Source: Luidia sarsii (lineage: Eukaryota > Echinodermata > Asteroidea > Paxillosida > Luidiidae). Taken from it: a DNA stretch of 64,000 bases. The notes under the pieces were generated by a model. The model was not told the DNA's origin and made no database searches. It was given only the letters and a program-made list of their open reading frames with translations. Each line of letters opens with the position of its first letter. The first letter of the stretch is position 1. The position numbers and the translations under genes are program-made. This document shows, piece by piece, positions 1 to 8,410 of this stretch. The DNA lies in assembly GCA_949987565.1 (NCBI GenBank), contig OX465103.1:10367149-10431148 (forward strand). Direction: 5' to 3'.

Positions 1-315
1 TCCCACTTTGGGGAAAAACCACTTCTAGGGAAAATTATTTTGTAAGCCGGAGTCAGCCTTGAGTTCAACGGATATCCTAGAAATCCCTAGTGATTGCACC
101 TTGTGAAAATTCTGTGAGGTTTGGAAAGTGGAAGTGAGCACACGGATATCTATGGCCTCATATATGGGAAACTTTGCATGAAATCACCGTAGACAATTCA
201 GCAATTGCCTTTTTCCTAGTACCGGTACACAAGCTCTGTGGTGAGAAAAATTTACCAATCTATATTCTCAACCACTCATGGGAACATGTGTATACTATGG
301 TGGTCATGAATATTC

Positions 316-900
316 ATGCAGGAAACCAGTGCATTTGATTGGTTTCTCCGTAGAGCTCGTGTACTGCGGAAAAGAAAACAACAACCCGGATGTGAATGTA
401 TGGGGGAATTCCCCTGGATAGTTTGGCCTGTTCACAGAATCATGGTTCAGTTCTTATCAATCATGATTCATGGACATAGTGACAATGGAGTGGAGTTACG
501 GTGTACTGTTCATATTGTGCAAAGCCTCAGTGAACTCAGGAAGGTTTGTGGTGACACCATGTACAGTGTAGTACTTACAACGGGCAGAGTACCGGTACAC
601 ACTACCCAAAATGTTGAGTTACAATGTTATACCTCATTGAACTCCCTGGGTGAAGATGACAAGGCCATTTTGATGCTTCGTAACTCAGCTTACAAAATTT
701 TGAGAAGCATTATTATACATTATGATGGGCTATGTGGTTTCTGTGCATCACTCATTGTCTTGCAGTTGTTCGTAAGGGCCAGACAAAAAATAGTTGTGGT
801 TCCTATTACATGGGTAAAAGGGTACAATATACCAATACCGTACATGTACGTACATGTAGGTAGGTTGGACTTTTTGTATGCTGAAATTGCTGAGACGTGA
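316..900 (+). CDS. Unrecognised 194-codon open reading frame (doubtful)
   Basis: An ATG-to-TGA frame of 194 codons. I recognise no domain, signal peptide or family motif. The N-terminal part is rich in Arg and Lys, and the C-terminal third has hydrophobic stretches. The ATG overlaps a perfect 14-bp palindrome and has no visible promoter. It sits in what is probably an intron of the SH2/WW gene. A frame this long is uncommon by chance in AT-rich DNA, which is the only reason to list it. It could be a decayed transposon fragment, an unrelated small gene or chance. Confidence 0.15.
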   Translation: MQETSAFDWFLRRARVLRKRKQQPGCECMGEFPWIVWPVHRIMVQFLSIMIHGHSDNGVELRCTVHIVQSLSELRKVCGDTMYSVVLTTGRVPVHTTQNVELQCYTSLNSLGEDDKAILMLRNSAYKILRSIIIHYDGLCGFCASLIVLQLFVRARQKIVVVPITWVKGYNIPIPYMYVHVGRLDFLYAEIAET

Positions 901-1108
901 GTCATGTACTGGCTAAGTGTTATACTCAAGCCAACATAAACATGATTTACATGTATGCAGGGTTGGTTGATTTAAAATCACTGGTCATGGCATCAAAAAC
1001 ATTTAGGGTTGAGTTGATGTGCTGTCAAAATGGGGTCGTTGGGAAACACACTTCCCCCAAAAAACCCCAAAATGTAGGGTTGGCCCGAAAACCGGAAGCA
1101 CAACTACG

Positions 1109-1145
1109 TATATAATATATATATATATATTTTTTTTGGGGGGGG
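1109..1145. repeat. AT dinucleotide run followed by poly-T and poly-G
   Basis: A run of alternating TA is followed directly by about eight T and then about eight G residues. This is simple low-complexity sequence inside the presumed intron, likely to be length-polymorphic and error-prone in sequencing. Confidence 0.85.
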
Positions 1146-1986
1146 CCTAAGGTATGATGAGTCGTATGGAAACGGCCACTGCACATTCTTACCGATGCAA
1201 ACAATTATTTGTTTTTTCAATACATGATGAATGCCCTCGTCTTCCTTTTCATGTTTAGTGCAGAATGCCTCTGTCTATGTTTAAGTTTTTGGTCCGGGCT
1301 GAAGCATTCTGCTAGCAAGGAGAAATACAAGTTTACTCCTAGGTTTTGCCAGCAGTGAGAATTGAATTAAATTTGCACTGTGAAAAGAATTTACATGTTA
1401 CGAATGCCATTTTGTTGCCTTGGCCGTTTATTGCAGAAACTGCAAATTGTGCCTACATACCTGTGTGAATTTGTTTCTGCTACATGGTTGAGACTTAAAA
1501 CTAGAGTAATGGCTGACTAAAAAGAAATACTAATTTCTAGGATGTGTGAATATTGAGAATCTTGCATAATCGAGCTGTATTGTTTAGCATTCTAGTTACA
1601 TTCCAAATGTGATTAATGCTTCTTGAAATAAATTAATTGATTATCAATCATTTAGAAGTTTTGTTTGCACTTTTTATCAACTTTTGAAACTCACTGAATA
1701 ATTGATATGATTTGACATGTACTGTATATGATGCAATAATTATATGACACAATATGACATGCGATAAATTTCTTGCGACCAATCTTAAGACCTGAGTGGT
1801 ATACAGAAATCATATGGGCTATCACAACTTATGATGGGTTATTGTCGTACAGTAAGTTGAGGTACAGGTATGATTCCTAGCTGCTTTAGAGAAACATTTG
1901 CCAGATATGATCCGATACCAAACAATCTATATTTTGAACCTTTAATATACCCAGTATTCATGCCTAGCCTTTTTGCCTTTACTTAG

Positions 1987-2200
1987 GGACAACCCAAGAC
2001 ACATCTACAACTTCAAGGTCAACTGTACAGCTACAGGCATGTTTGAAGTCACCCCCAAGTTGGTCTTCTGGTCCCTGCCACACCTTGTGGAATACTTCTG
2101 GCTCAATGATGTGCCGGGGAAGGATATCGACCAACTCAAACTCCTGAAGCCCATCTGCAGCTATTCCCCGACAAGGACGACACCGACTAGTCCGCCAGCA
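1987..2200 (+). CDS. Internal exon: C-terminal half of an SH2 domain
   Basis: The exon follows a pyrimidine-rich AG acceptor (TTTGCCTTTACTTAG ending at 1986) and ends at a strong donor, GTGAGT, at 2201. It begins with the third base of a codon and then reads 71 complete codons, ending in phase 0, which matches the next exon. The peptide has the back half of an SH2 fold: a strand of the type YNFKVNCTATGMFEVTPK, then the hallmark FWSLPHLVEYF (the FxSLxxLVxYY helix of SH2 domains), then a C-terminal LKLLKPIC resembling the closing L-x-x-PC segment. SH2 domains bind phosphotyrosine peptides in cytoplasmic signalling. The phosphotyrosine-binding arginine lies in the missing N-terminal half, so binding competence cannot be judged. 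The last residues (SPTRTTPTSPPA) start a Ser/Thr/Pro linker. The frame stays open upstream only from a TTG, so no initiator is assigned. Confidence 0.8.
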
Positions 2201-2775
2201 GTGAGTACATGCTTGAGCTTGGGCTCGCTCTCAGACATGGTCTTGGTCTCCCTGTCAGTCTCGGTCACCGTCCCCATCTTGGTCTCTGCCTCTGTCTTAG
2301 TCGAAGTTCATGTCTTGGTCTTTGTCTCTGTCTTAGTCTTGGTCTCAGTCCCCAACTTGGTCTTGGTCTCTGTCTTAGTCTTGGTCTCAGTCCCTGACAT
2401 GGTCTTGGTCTCTGTCTTTGTCTTGGTCGCAGTCCTTTACTTGGTCTTGGTCTCTGTCTTTGTCTTGGTCTCAGTCCCCAACTTAGTTTTGGTCTCTGTC
2501 TTTGTCTTGGTCGCAGTCCTTTACTTGGTCTTGGTCTCTGTCTTTGTCTTGGTCTCAGTCCCCAACTTAGTTTTGGTCTCTGTCTTTGTCTTGGTCTCAG
2601 TCCCTGACTTGGTCTTTGTCTCTGTCTTTGTCTTGGTCGCAGTCCTTTACTTGGTCTTGGTCTCCGTCCCCGACTTGGTCTTTGTCTTGGTCTCTGTCTT
2701 AGTCTTGGTCTCTGTTCTAGTTCTAGTGTCTGCTTGCTAATTTTCCTTCATTTGTTTATCTTTCTGATCATAAAG
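2201..2775 (+). other. Phase-0 intron (575 bp) between the SH2 exon and the terminal exon
   Basis: The donor is GTGAGT at 2201-2206. The acceptor is AAAG ending at 2775, preceded by a pyrimidine-rich stretch (ATTTTCCTTCATTTG and TTTATCTTTCTG). Both sides are in phase 0, so the two exons join without a frame change. Most of the intron is a CT-rich minisatellite. Read from the upstream exon, the intron has no in-frame stop until the TAA at 2738-2740, so a retained intron would add about 180 codons of Val/Leu/Ser-rich sequence. Confidence 0.8.
2215..2732 (+). repeat. Intronic minisatellite, 42-bp units built from TYNGTC-like hexamers
   Basis: The tract is made of hexamers such as TTGGTC, TCTGTC and TCAGTC arranged into a 42-bp unit (seven hexamers). 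About seven recognisable 42-bp units run from roughly 2340 to 2660, with less regular hexamer sequence on both sides. Within the tract there is a higher 84-bp alternation between a CCCCAAC or CCCTGAC type and a CCTTTAC type. Because 42 is divisible by three, every unit stays in the same frame. Confidence 0.9.
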
Positions 2776-3264
2776 GAAGCCATTCCGTCCCTTCCACCTC
2801 GTAAAAACAAGATGAGGTCGCCATCAAACTCGCTGGAGAAATCCAATTACTCCAGCTTCATGGACTCAAGGGCTCCGCTGCCCATCCCCAATCACGGCAC
2901 TGAGCCCATGTACATCGTCAACAATCACGTCTACTGCAGGGCCGAGGACCTGAAGAAATCCCGCGTGGACGAGATCATGGAACTCTGCAAGATCTCCGAG
3001 CAGAAGCACAAGAAGTGCTCGTGCGGCCTGTACATTGACCAGTCGCAGCTGGTGGACAACTGGATGATGCACATCGATCGGCCCGACACTGAGGGTGCCA
3101 GTGAGAGTGACCTGCCGGGCAGTGGTCACATCTTCTTTGTTAACTCGGTCACGAACGAGACCACCTGGGAGCTCCCAAAGAGGGTCATGAGCATCTTGGA
3201 GGACCAGTTCCCCGAGAAGTTCAAGCTTGTGCAGAAACTTTTGCAGGAAGGAGGCAATTTGTGA
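2776..3264 (+). CDS. Terminal exon: proline motif, linker and divergent WW domain of an SH2-containing protein
   Basis: This exon carries 162 codons plus a TGA at 3262-3264 and continues the preceding exon in phase. It opens with PSLPPRK, a PxxPxR class II SH3-ligand motif. A polar Ser/Lys-rich segment follows, then PMYIVNNHVYCRAEDLKK and a KHKKCSCGL patch. The C-terminal third looks like a WW domain: first tryptophan in LVDNWMMHID, then the hydrophobic strand GHIFFVNSVTNETTWELP with the second tryptophan and the closing proline. The two tryptophans are 34 residues apart instead of the usual ~21, the excess being an acidic Ser-rich insertion in loop 1. WW domains bind proline-rich or phospho-Ser/Thr-Pro peptides, so the protein looks like a cytoplasmic adaptor. 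The base composition is markedly more GC-rich than the flanks, as expected for an exon. SH2 plus WW in one chain is an uncommon pairing and I cannot name the gene. The WW call is less secure than the SH2 call. Confidence 0.75.
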   Translation, partial: EAIPSLPPRKNKMRSPSNSLEKSNYSSFMDSRAPLPIPNHGTEPMYIVNNHVYCRAEDLKKSRVDEIMELCKISEQKHKKCSCGLYIDQSQLVDNWMMHIDRPDTEGASESDLPGSGHIFFVNSVTNETTWELPKRVMSILEDQFPEKFKLVQKLLQEGGNL

Positions 3265-3880
3265 CAGAGAGGAGGAACGCTTGAGACTGATGGATACAGA
3301 CAGTGTAGCATGACGATAAGTGTTATCTAATCATGCTCTTATTCAAGACTTCATTGAAGGAGTCTTGAGATGTTTAGAGGAAGGGAAGGCATCCCTACTT
3401 CATGCCCCAAGGAACGAAATGAGTAAGACCATTGGCGGTTGATTTCATCAAAATCATCAAAACATACGACCAATAGTAAGACAACGAGCAGTTGAGCAAT
3501 ATAGGGAAAATATATTGTTAGCCTAGTAGAGTGTGTGAATGCTCTCATGTTAACTATTTTTCTTGGTAATCCCACAATGCACTGTACGCACTCGTCACTA
3601 GCTATCAGCAGCCTAGTGACAGGAAGTGCTGGCCATGTCTCCCGGAATACGCTATGCTGTCGTCGTTCTGGAAGGACGGATGCGCAGTGTGACGACGATG
3701 ATAATTGCAAGCGGGTCTGGATTTTTTTTGGGTGTGTGCGATTTATGGTGTGCGTGAACCCAAGCAATTTGAATCGTGATTCAAAACATGGAGTATTATA
3801 ATGAATAATTATTTGATTAATCATTTGTAATTATATAATTGAATAATTAATGTGAACGAATTAGTGTGAACGAGGTATAT
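3265..3880 (+). other. Presumed 3' UTR and downstream flank
   Basis: This is the sequence directly after the stop codon. I found no canonical AATAAA signal between 3265 and 6690, so the transcript end cannot be placed. A few reading frames of 60-157 codons cross this stretch on both strands, but none has a recognisable domain or splice context. Around 3800-3860 the DNA becomes very AT-rich (ATAATTATTTGATTAATC-type sequence), immediately before the fold-back element. Confidence 0.4.
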
Positions 3881-4034
3881 TATAACAGGACAAATGTATG
3901 AAGCCAGACCACAATGTCGCAACCCCATTGCCTGTGCATGGTTGCACGGCTTCATACGTACGAACCGTGCCCATTGCCTGTGCATGGCTGCGACATTGTG
4001 GTTTGGCTTCATACGTCTGACTCTGTCCTGTTAT
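3881..4034. mobile_element. Fold-back (MITE-like) element, ~154 bp
   Basis: The two ends are inverted copies: TATAACAGGACA at 3881-3892 and its complement TGTCCTGTTATA at 4023-4034. Inside them the arms continue with GTATGAAGCC and ACCACAATGTCGCA on the left, matched by TGCGACATTGTGGT and GGCTTCATAC on the right. The centre holds a duplicated segment, CATTGCCTGTGCATGG, at about 3928 and 3972. The element lies in a TA-rich setting (TAT on both sides), compatible with a TA target duplication of Tc1/mariner type. No coding capacity is present, so it would be non-autonomous. Confidence 0.6.
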
Positions 4035-4595
4035 ATATCTGGTGAGAACAGCCCTTACGAGACTCATCCCTTGTAAGGCAGATGCAGCTAGTCTTCCTCT
4101 CCAGTCAATTGTTTGAACCCGACTTTCTGGCTGATTAATGAAGAATGTCTGATGACTTGACACACTAGTCTTCCAACCAGCAGTTTTTTTTTTACATTGG
4201 GGTAACAAGGTGCACAGCATTGAAAATGTGACGTGGTAGGTGAGTCGTACGTTTCTGAAACATAAGACTCATTTCTTGACCGAAAAAGGCTTAATCCAAG
4301 ACATACATGTATATTATCTGTCCAAATAAGTGTGGTTAGTTTTTAAATATTTGAAATCATAATCTAGATGTTACAATTTATGCTGACTTTGTTTTATTGT
4401 GTGAAATAATTGTGTAGCATGTGGTGATACTACTCTATTTCAGGATACTGTATTTGGGAGCTGTGTTTCTGATTTGTATATTATAAATGTGTTACAATGC
4501 TCATCGATATTGATCAATTCTGCAATGCATCTGTACTTTCTTATATGAGTCTTTTGTATCGTTCAAGTAACAACATTGAGACAACGTGTTAGTTA
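4035..4595. other. Non-coding stretch with no recognised feature
   Basis: AT-rich single-copy sequence. I see no exon with splice sites, no RNA gene and no clear repeat. A run of about nine T occurs at 4184-4193. Confidence 0.5.
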
Positions 4596-4599
4596 AAAC

Positions 4600-5018
4600 C
4601 AATCAAGTTAAAACGCCTTCGAACAATGTGGGCAAGTTGTAAATTTAAAACTCATACAGCGTCCTACAGCAAGCAGATAAAACCGATTTGGTTTTAAAAA
4701 GTCACTCACTCTGCCCCACATCCTATAGATGCATAAAGTGCATGCTACTCACACACATCATTATTACCTGTTATGCAAACTGTGCAGCAAGGCAGGTCAA
4801 CATCGCTGATTGTGTCCAAACAGCGTTTGAGCGGCTAAACCAGATCATGTTTAGTACTAAAGCCTCCTCTTGAGCAGTTTTGAATTTGAGTTTTAGCGGC
4901 GAGTTAGATTGGATCGGTTTTAAATTTAAAACGGCGTCGGACCATTCAGACACACATTTTGATAACCGATCGGGTTAAAACGGTAGTTTTAGCGAATTTA
5001 AAACGCTGTCTGAATGTA
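4600..5018. repeat. Cluster of TTAAAACG-motif repeats, probable decayed MITE
   Basis: Three direct copies of a motif of about 20 bases are visible, starting TTAAAACGCCTTCGAACAAT (4608), TTAAAACGGCGTCGGACCAT (4926) and TTAAAACGCTGTCTGAATG (4998). Between them are further AATTTAAAAC and GGTTTTAAA segments in both orientations, including the palindromic GTTTTAAATTTAAAAC around 4918-4933. This pattern of short inverted and direct motifs at the two edges of a ~400-bp block is typical of a degraded miniature transposon. Exact ends and a target duplication could not be settled. Confidence 0.4.
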
Positions 5019-5033
5019 TCCACTGTTGGCATC

Positions 5034-5129
5034 TAAAGACTAACCAGGAGTGCATCAGCTTTCATAGCATCTTATGTGATAGTTGTTGCTACGAAAGCTC
5101 ATGCACTCTTTCCGACTGGTTAGCCTTTA
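5034..5129. repeat. Long imperfect hairpin, 96 nt
   Basis: The left arm TAAAGACTAACCAG ... GAGTGCATCAGCTTTCATAG is mirrored on the right by GCTACGAAAGCTCATGCACTC ... CTGGTTAGCCTTTA. After inversion the arms differ at only a few positions, apart from a short unpaired bulge (TTTCCGA side). The loop is about 18 nt (CTTATGTGATAGTTGT region). It could be a small fold-back transposon or a hairpin RNA precursor. There is no sign of transcription in the sequence itself. Confidence 0.6.
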
Positions 5130-5280
5130 AGCGCTACCCATACTCTATCTTTGCACAACTTAAATATTATTTGAGGTAGATTTCTCACAAAGCTCCCTTG
5201 AATCTACCAGTATAGGTACTTGTACATAATTGTTTCTTATATTACCAGTTTCCCAAAACTACCTTCAGTATTGAAATTCC

Positions 5281-5335
5281 TTTCAGAACTAATTTTGAAG
5301 AATTAGTGAGAGTTCTGAAAAGGACCTTTCTCAAA
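5281..5335. repeat. Small perfect-stem hairpin next to a thrice-repeated motif
   Basis: TTTCAGAACT (5281-5290) pairs exactly with AGTTCTGAAA (5311-5320), and an inner AATT pairs with AATT. Directly after it comes AGGACCTTTCTCAAA (5321-5335). The same 15-mer occurs again at 5406-5420 and 5891-5905, the last two extended to AGGACCTTTCTCAAAGGCAGA. Their role is unknown. Confidence 0.6.
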
Positions 5336-5439
5336 CAGAGAAAAATGACAAATGCTTGAAGTGATAATTTCAAAAAATAGGAGAGCCTGATGTTTGGATC
5401 CTAGCAGGACCTTTCTCAAAGGCAGAATGACAGGGACAA

Positions 5440-5590
5440 AACAAATACAAGTAGGAAGGGATAGAGAATGAATAGGACACGGATGACAAACAGGAAGAGA
5501 AAAGCTGGCAGGGTAAGATGAAAGGGATGAGGGAAGGGCAGGCAATAGGGTAGGGATTAGTGAGAAGAGAGGGAAAGATCAAAGTGTGGA
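5440..5590. repeat. Purine-rich (GA-rich) tract
   Basis: The plus strand is dominated by G and A with many GGGA, GGAAG and GAGA blocks and few pyrimidines. It is low complexity. The apparent reading frames on the minus strand here (Ser/Pro/Leu-rich) follow from the composition and are not evidence of a gene. Confidence 0.7.
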
Positions 5591-6689
5591 GCAGTGAACA
5601 CCAAAGAAGGATTATTAGTAAACATGCACAGTGTTAGTCATTACCCTCCTGGATGTTGAGGCCATGTGGTTGATTAGTCCGAAGATGCTTCATCCACATT
5701 TTCTCACAGCTAAGATGGACAGCATCACTGCGGTGACCAGGTGATTAAGTGATAATTTAATTAAGTTAGGCCTATGGTCAGAATTCTACTTCACTAGTTT
5801 GTTTTTGAAACCTGTTTCATAAAGTGTTATTTTCTGAAAAGTAAATTGCAAACTGACCTCAAAGTATACGCTTAGCATTTTTATCCGAGTAGGACCTTTC
5901 TCAAAGGCAGATTATGTGATGATTACCACAAAGTCCAGTCACCTGAATGGTTACAGTTTCTGAGTAGTCATAAAAATGTGGTTACTGAAAATCAAAATTT
6001 AAATCTATAATTGAGGGACAGTTATAAAAGGGACCTCATTTACATGCAGGTTGATTTTTTTGGCATTAATCTGAGCATGCTTTGTGCATTGTGTTGCGTA
6101 TTATCCTAATTGTGATGCAGTAGATCTCATAAAACTGATTTCTTTTCAAGCAGTTGACTTTAAACTGGCTTTGTCTTGACTGGTAATATACCGATGATCT
6201 TCAAAACCAAATTGTCAAGCATGAATGTAATTTGTGTTCTTCATTAAAATAGGTCACATTTCTGATTGTTGTGCCATGAAAATACATGATAATCTTCCAA
6301 AATATGATTTCAATGTGTCTTTCTTGTTAAGAGCTGTGGCATTTTTAGTTATTGTCATGCATGAATCAGTTTGTTTCTTTTATTTCCCAATTTTGTACGT
6401 TTTTGACGTACCCCCTGTACATAATTCTCTAATTCATGTTTGGTTTTTGCATCAAATTTGTTTACTAATACCTGTTTTTGTTTGACAGAATATATTTGAA
6501 AGATTATGTACGAACGTTATGGAACAGGATTTCCAATTTGTGTGAGAATTTACTCCATATATTTGAAAACAAGATTATTACCCATTGTCACACCTGAGTA
6601 CTCAGGAAGCAAAATGAATGAAAGATAGACATGATTTTTGGTTGAGTGATGTTTCATGTTTCGGTCTATCATACTTGAATGCATTGCTG
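5591..6689. other. Non-coding stretch between the gene flank and the satellite
   Basis: Unique AT-rich DNA. The longest frame (84 codons from 6234) is hydrophobic and has no family signature, so I do not call it a gene. No RNA gene or structured element is apparent apart from the third copy of the AGGACCTTTCTCAAA motif at 5891. Confidence 0.5.
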
Positions 6690-7290
6690 TTTGTTGATAT
6701 CCTTTATTGACATAACAAAGCTGCCGCAATTGATTGACTAATATTTCAGCATTCAAAATCGGGCGGAAAAATTGTATTAAAGGTTTTGCGGGACAATAGG
6801 AGACGCCATTTTGCCTGTGAAAGGATCACTGATCATTTTAATAACCGATAGTAGGTTAATAGTAGATTAATTGCGAGACAATATGTACTTACTTCGCTGA
6901 CCATTTCAGTGACCAATAGTAGGTTGATCCTTTGATTGACGTAACAAAGGTTCTGCAAATGTTTCAGCATTCCAAATCTGGAAGAAAAATTGTATTGAAG
7001 GTTTTACAGGACATTAGGAGACCCCATTTTGGCTCTGAAAGGCTCGCTGATCATTTCAGTAACCGATAGTAGGTTAATATCTTTGATTGACGTAACAAAA
7101 ATGCCGCAATTCATTTATTATTTTTTTAGCATTAAAAATTTGAAAGAAAAATTGTATTGAAGGTTTTGCGGGACAATAGGAGCCACCATATTGGTTGTAA
7201 AAAGGATCACTGATCATTTTAATAACCGATAGTAGGTTAATAGTAGGTTAATACCTTTATGCTGCATAATTAACCTTATTCTATTCATTA
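6690..7290. repeat. Decayed outer edge of the satellite array
   Basis: Recognisable but irregular monomer pieces start here. The landmarks are TTGACATAACAAAGCTGCCG near 6708, TTGATTGACGTAACAAAGG near 6932 and TTGATTGACGTAACAAAAAT near 7083, each followed by a degenerate AAAATTGTATTGAAGG and GGGACAATAGGAG block. Spacings vary and there is no tRNA-like core in this part. This is the first sequence related to the array, so its left boundary is about 6,690. Confidence 0.8.
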
Positions 7291-8057
7291 TCACCTAGGA
7301 GACGCCATTTTGGCAGTGAAAGGCTCGCTGACCATAATTGTAACTTACAGTTAGTTGATACCTTTGATTGACATAACGAAGCTAGCGAAATTTATTCACT
7401 AAAATTTCAGCATTGAAAATCTGGAAGAAAAATTGTATTGAAGGTTTTGCTTGACATTAGGAGACGCCATTTTGGCTGTGAAAGGCTCGCTGATCAGTTC
7501 AGTAACCGATAATAGGTTAATATCTTTGATTGATGTAACAAAGCTGCCGCAATTCATTCATTAATTTTCAGCATTCCAAATTGGAAAGAAAAGTTGTATT
7601 GAAGGTTTTGTAGGACAATAGGAGCCGCCATTTTGGCTGTGAAAGAATCACTGATCATTTTAATAACCGATAGTAGGTTAATAGGAGGTTAAAAGTAAGT
7701 TAATTGCGAGACAATATGAATCCATATTTACTTACTTCGCTTACTCCGCTGAGCATTTCAGTAACTAATAGTAGGTTGATACCTTTGATTGACGTAACAA
7801 AGGTGCCGCAAATCATTGATTAATATTTCAGCAATCAACATCGGGAAGAAAATTGTATTGAAGGTATTGCGGGACAATAGGAATCCATATTTAATCACTT
7901 ATGATAATTAGGATACTTTCTAATGAGGTTTTAAGTTGTCTTTAGTCATTCTAACAAAACAATCAACAGAGGACACAGTTGTGCAATTCCCGGACTTATT
8001 AGCACAATAAGAAATGAGAAATATGTAAAACAATGGGGGAAAAATTTGGGAAAAAAA

Positions 8058-8135
8058 TGCACATTCGGGAATCGAACCCGTGCTTTCTTGCTACTAGGTC
8101 TACACCGGTCCCTTAGACTGCGCTGAGTTGTCTTG
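8058..8135 (-). pseudogene. tRNA-like sequence, minus strand (family A type)
   Basis: Read on the minus strand, the element ends in GCACGGGTTCGATTCCCG followed by AATGTGCA. This gives a perfect 4-bp T stem (CGGG/CCCG) with the loop TTCGATT and an intact pol III B-box of GGTTCGANNCC form. Upstream, GCGCAGTCTAAGGGACC resembles a D-arm/A-box, and GGTGTAGACC resembles an anticodon stem-loop with TAG in the anticodon position. The acceptor ends do not pair well and position 33 is not T, so a working tRNA is unlikely. The closest resemblance is to tRNA-Leu (D-loop TCTAAGG, TAG anticodon), which is inference only. Confidence 0.6.
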
Positions 8136-8332
8136 AACAAGACTGAAAAAATGATTGATATTTTGTAATTGGGATACCAGTTCTGTTTCTTATTGAATGG
8201 AAAGAAGTTATTTGCTGCTGATCATTTTGATCGGGTTCATTATCATGTTTGGAATCATTTCAATCCATTGATTTATAAAATTGAAATTTAATACTTTTTC
8301 AAGATATAAGTTAACTAATTTCCGGCTAGTTT

Positions 8333-8410
8333 TCGAGATCTCTGATTACTCTAAGTGACTGGTGTAGAACCAGTAACTAGAAAGCGAGGGTTCGAGTCGC
8401 GGATGCTGCA
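8333..8410 (+). pseudogene. tRNA-like sequence, plus strand (family A type)
   Basis: The 78-nt element has an anticodon-arm analogue ACTGG-TGTAGAA-CCAGT with a perfect 5-bp stem and a 7-nt loop; TAG sits at the anticodon position. It also has a T-arm analogue with the loop TTCGAGT. The B-box is GGTTCGAGTCG, which fails at the last bases. The acceptor ends (TCGAGAT and ATGCTGC) pair only partly. Out-of-frame translation of this sequence gives the spurious peptide start TGVEPVTRKRGFESR. Confidence 0.6.

Larger units (their letters stand above)
1..1986. other. Probable intron or upstream non-coding sequence
   Basis: No exon can be supported here. The first visible exon (1987-2200) enters in the middle of a codon and in the middle of an SH2 domain, so at least one upstream exon must exist. 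No reading frame in this stretch shows the expected N-terminal SH2 signature (the FLVRES-type arginine strand), so the missing exons probably lie left of the window and this stretch is probably intronic. It holds one long unexplained reading frame (316-900), a perfect 14-bp palindrome CATGAATATTCATG at 305-318, and alternating-base and homopolymer runs near 1109-1145. The motif GTACCGGTACAC occurs twice, near 220 and 588. Confidence 0.5.
8058..8410. repeat. Family A palindromic core 1 with an inverted tRNA-like pair
   Basis: The left arm carries a minus-strand tRNA-like sequence (8058-8135) and the right arm a plus-strand one (8333-8410). The arms are homologous when one is inverted: GGTGTAGACC and GGTGTAGAACC, AAGAAAGC and TAGAAAGC, and GGGTTCGA in both. 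The centre of symmetry lies close to CTGATCATTTTGATCGGG near 8220, itself a small hairpin (GATCA-TTT-TGATC). Confidence 0.85.

Noticed and set aside
2734..2775. Translation start just before the terminal exon
   Set aside because: The sequence from 2734 to 2775 is the intron's pyrimidine-rich acceptor region. The frame is open by chance and the exon begins at 2776.
3351..4220. Minus-strand frames of 119-157 codons downstream of the gene
   Set aside because: The frame at 3861-4220 runs through the fold-back element and the one at 3351-3824 lies in presumed 3' UTR. Neither has recognisable motifs.
5303..5582. Minus-strand Ser/Pro/Leu-rich frames
   Set aside because: They are explained by the purine-rich composition of the plus strand and have no domain or splice context.
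8058..8140. CENP-B box in the TTCGGGA / TTCGAACCCG region
   Set aside because: The bases do not fit the required TTCGNNNNANNCGGG spacing on either strand.
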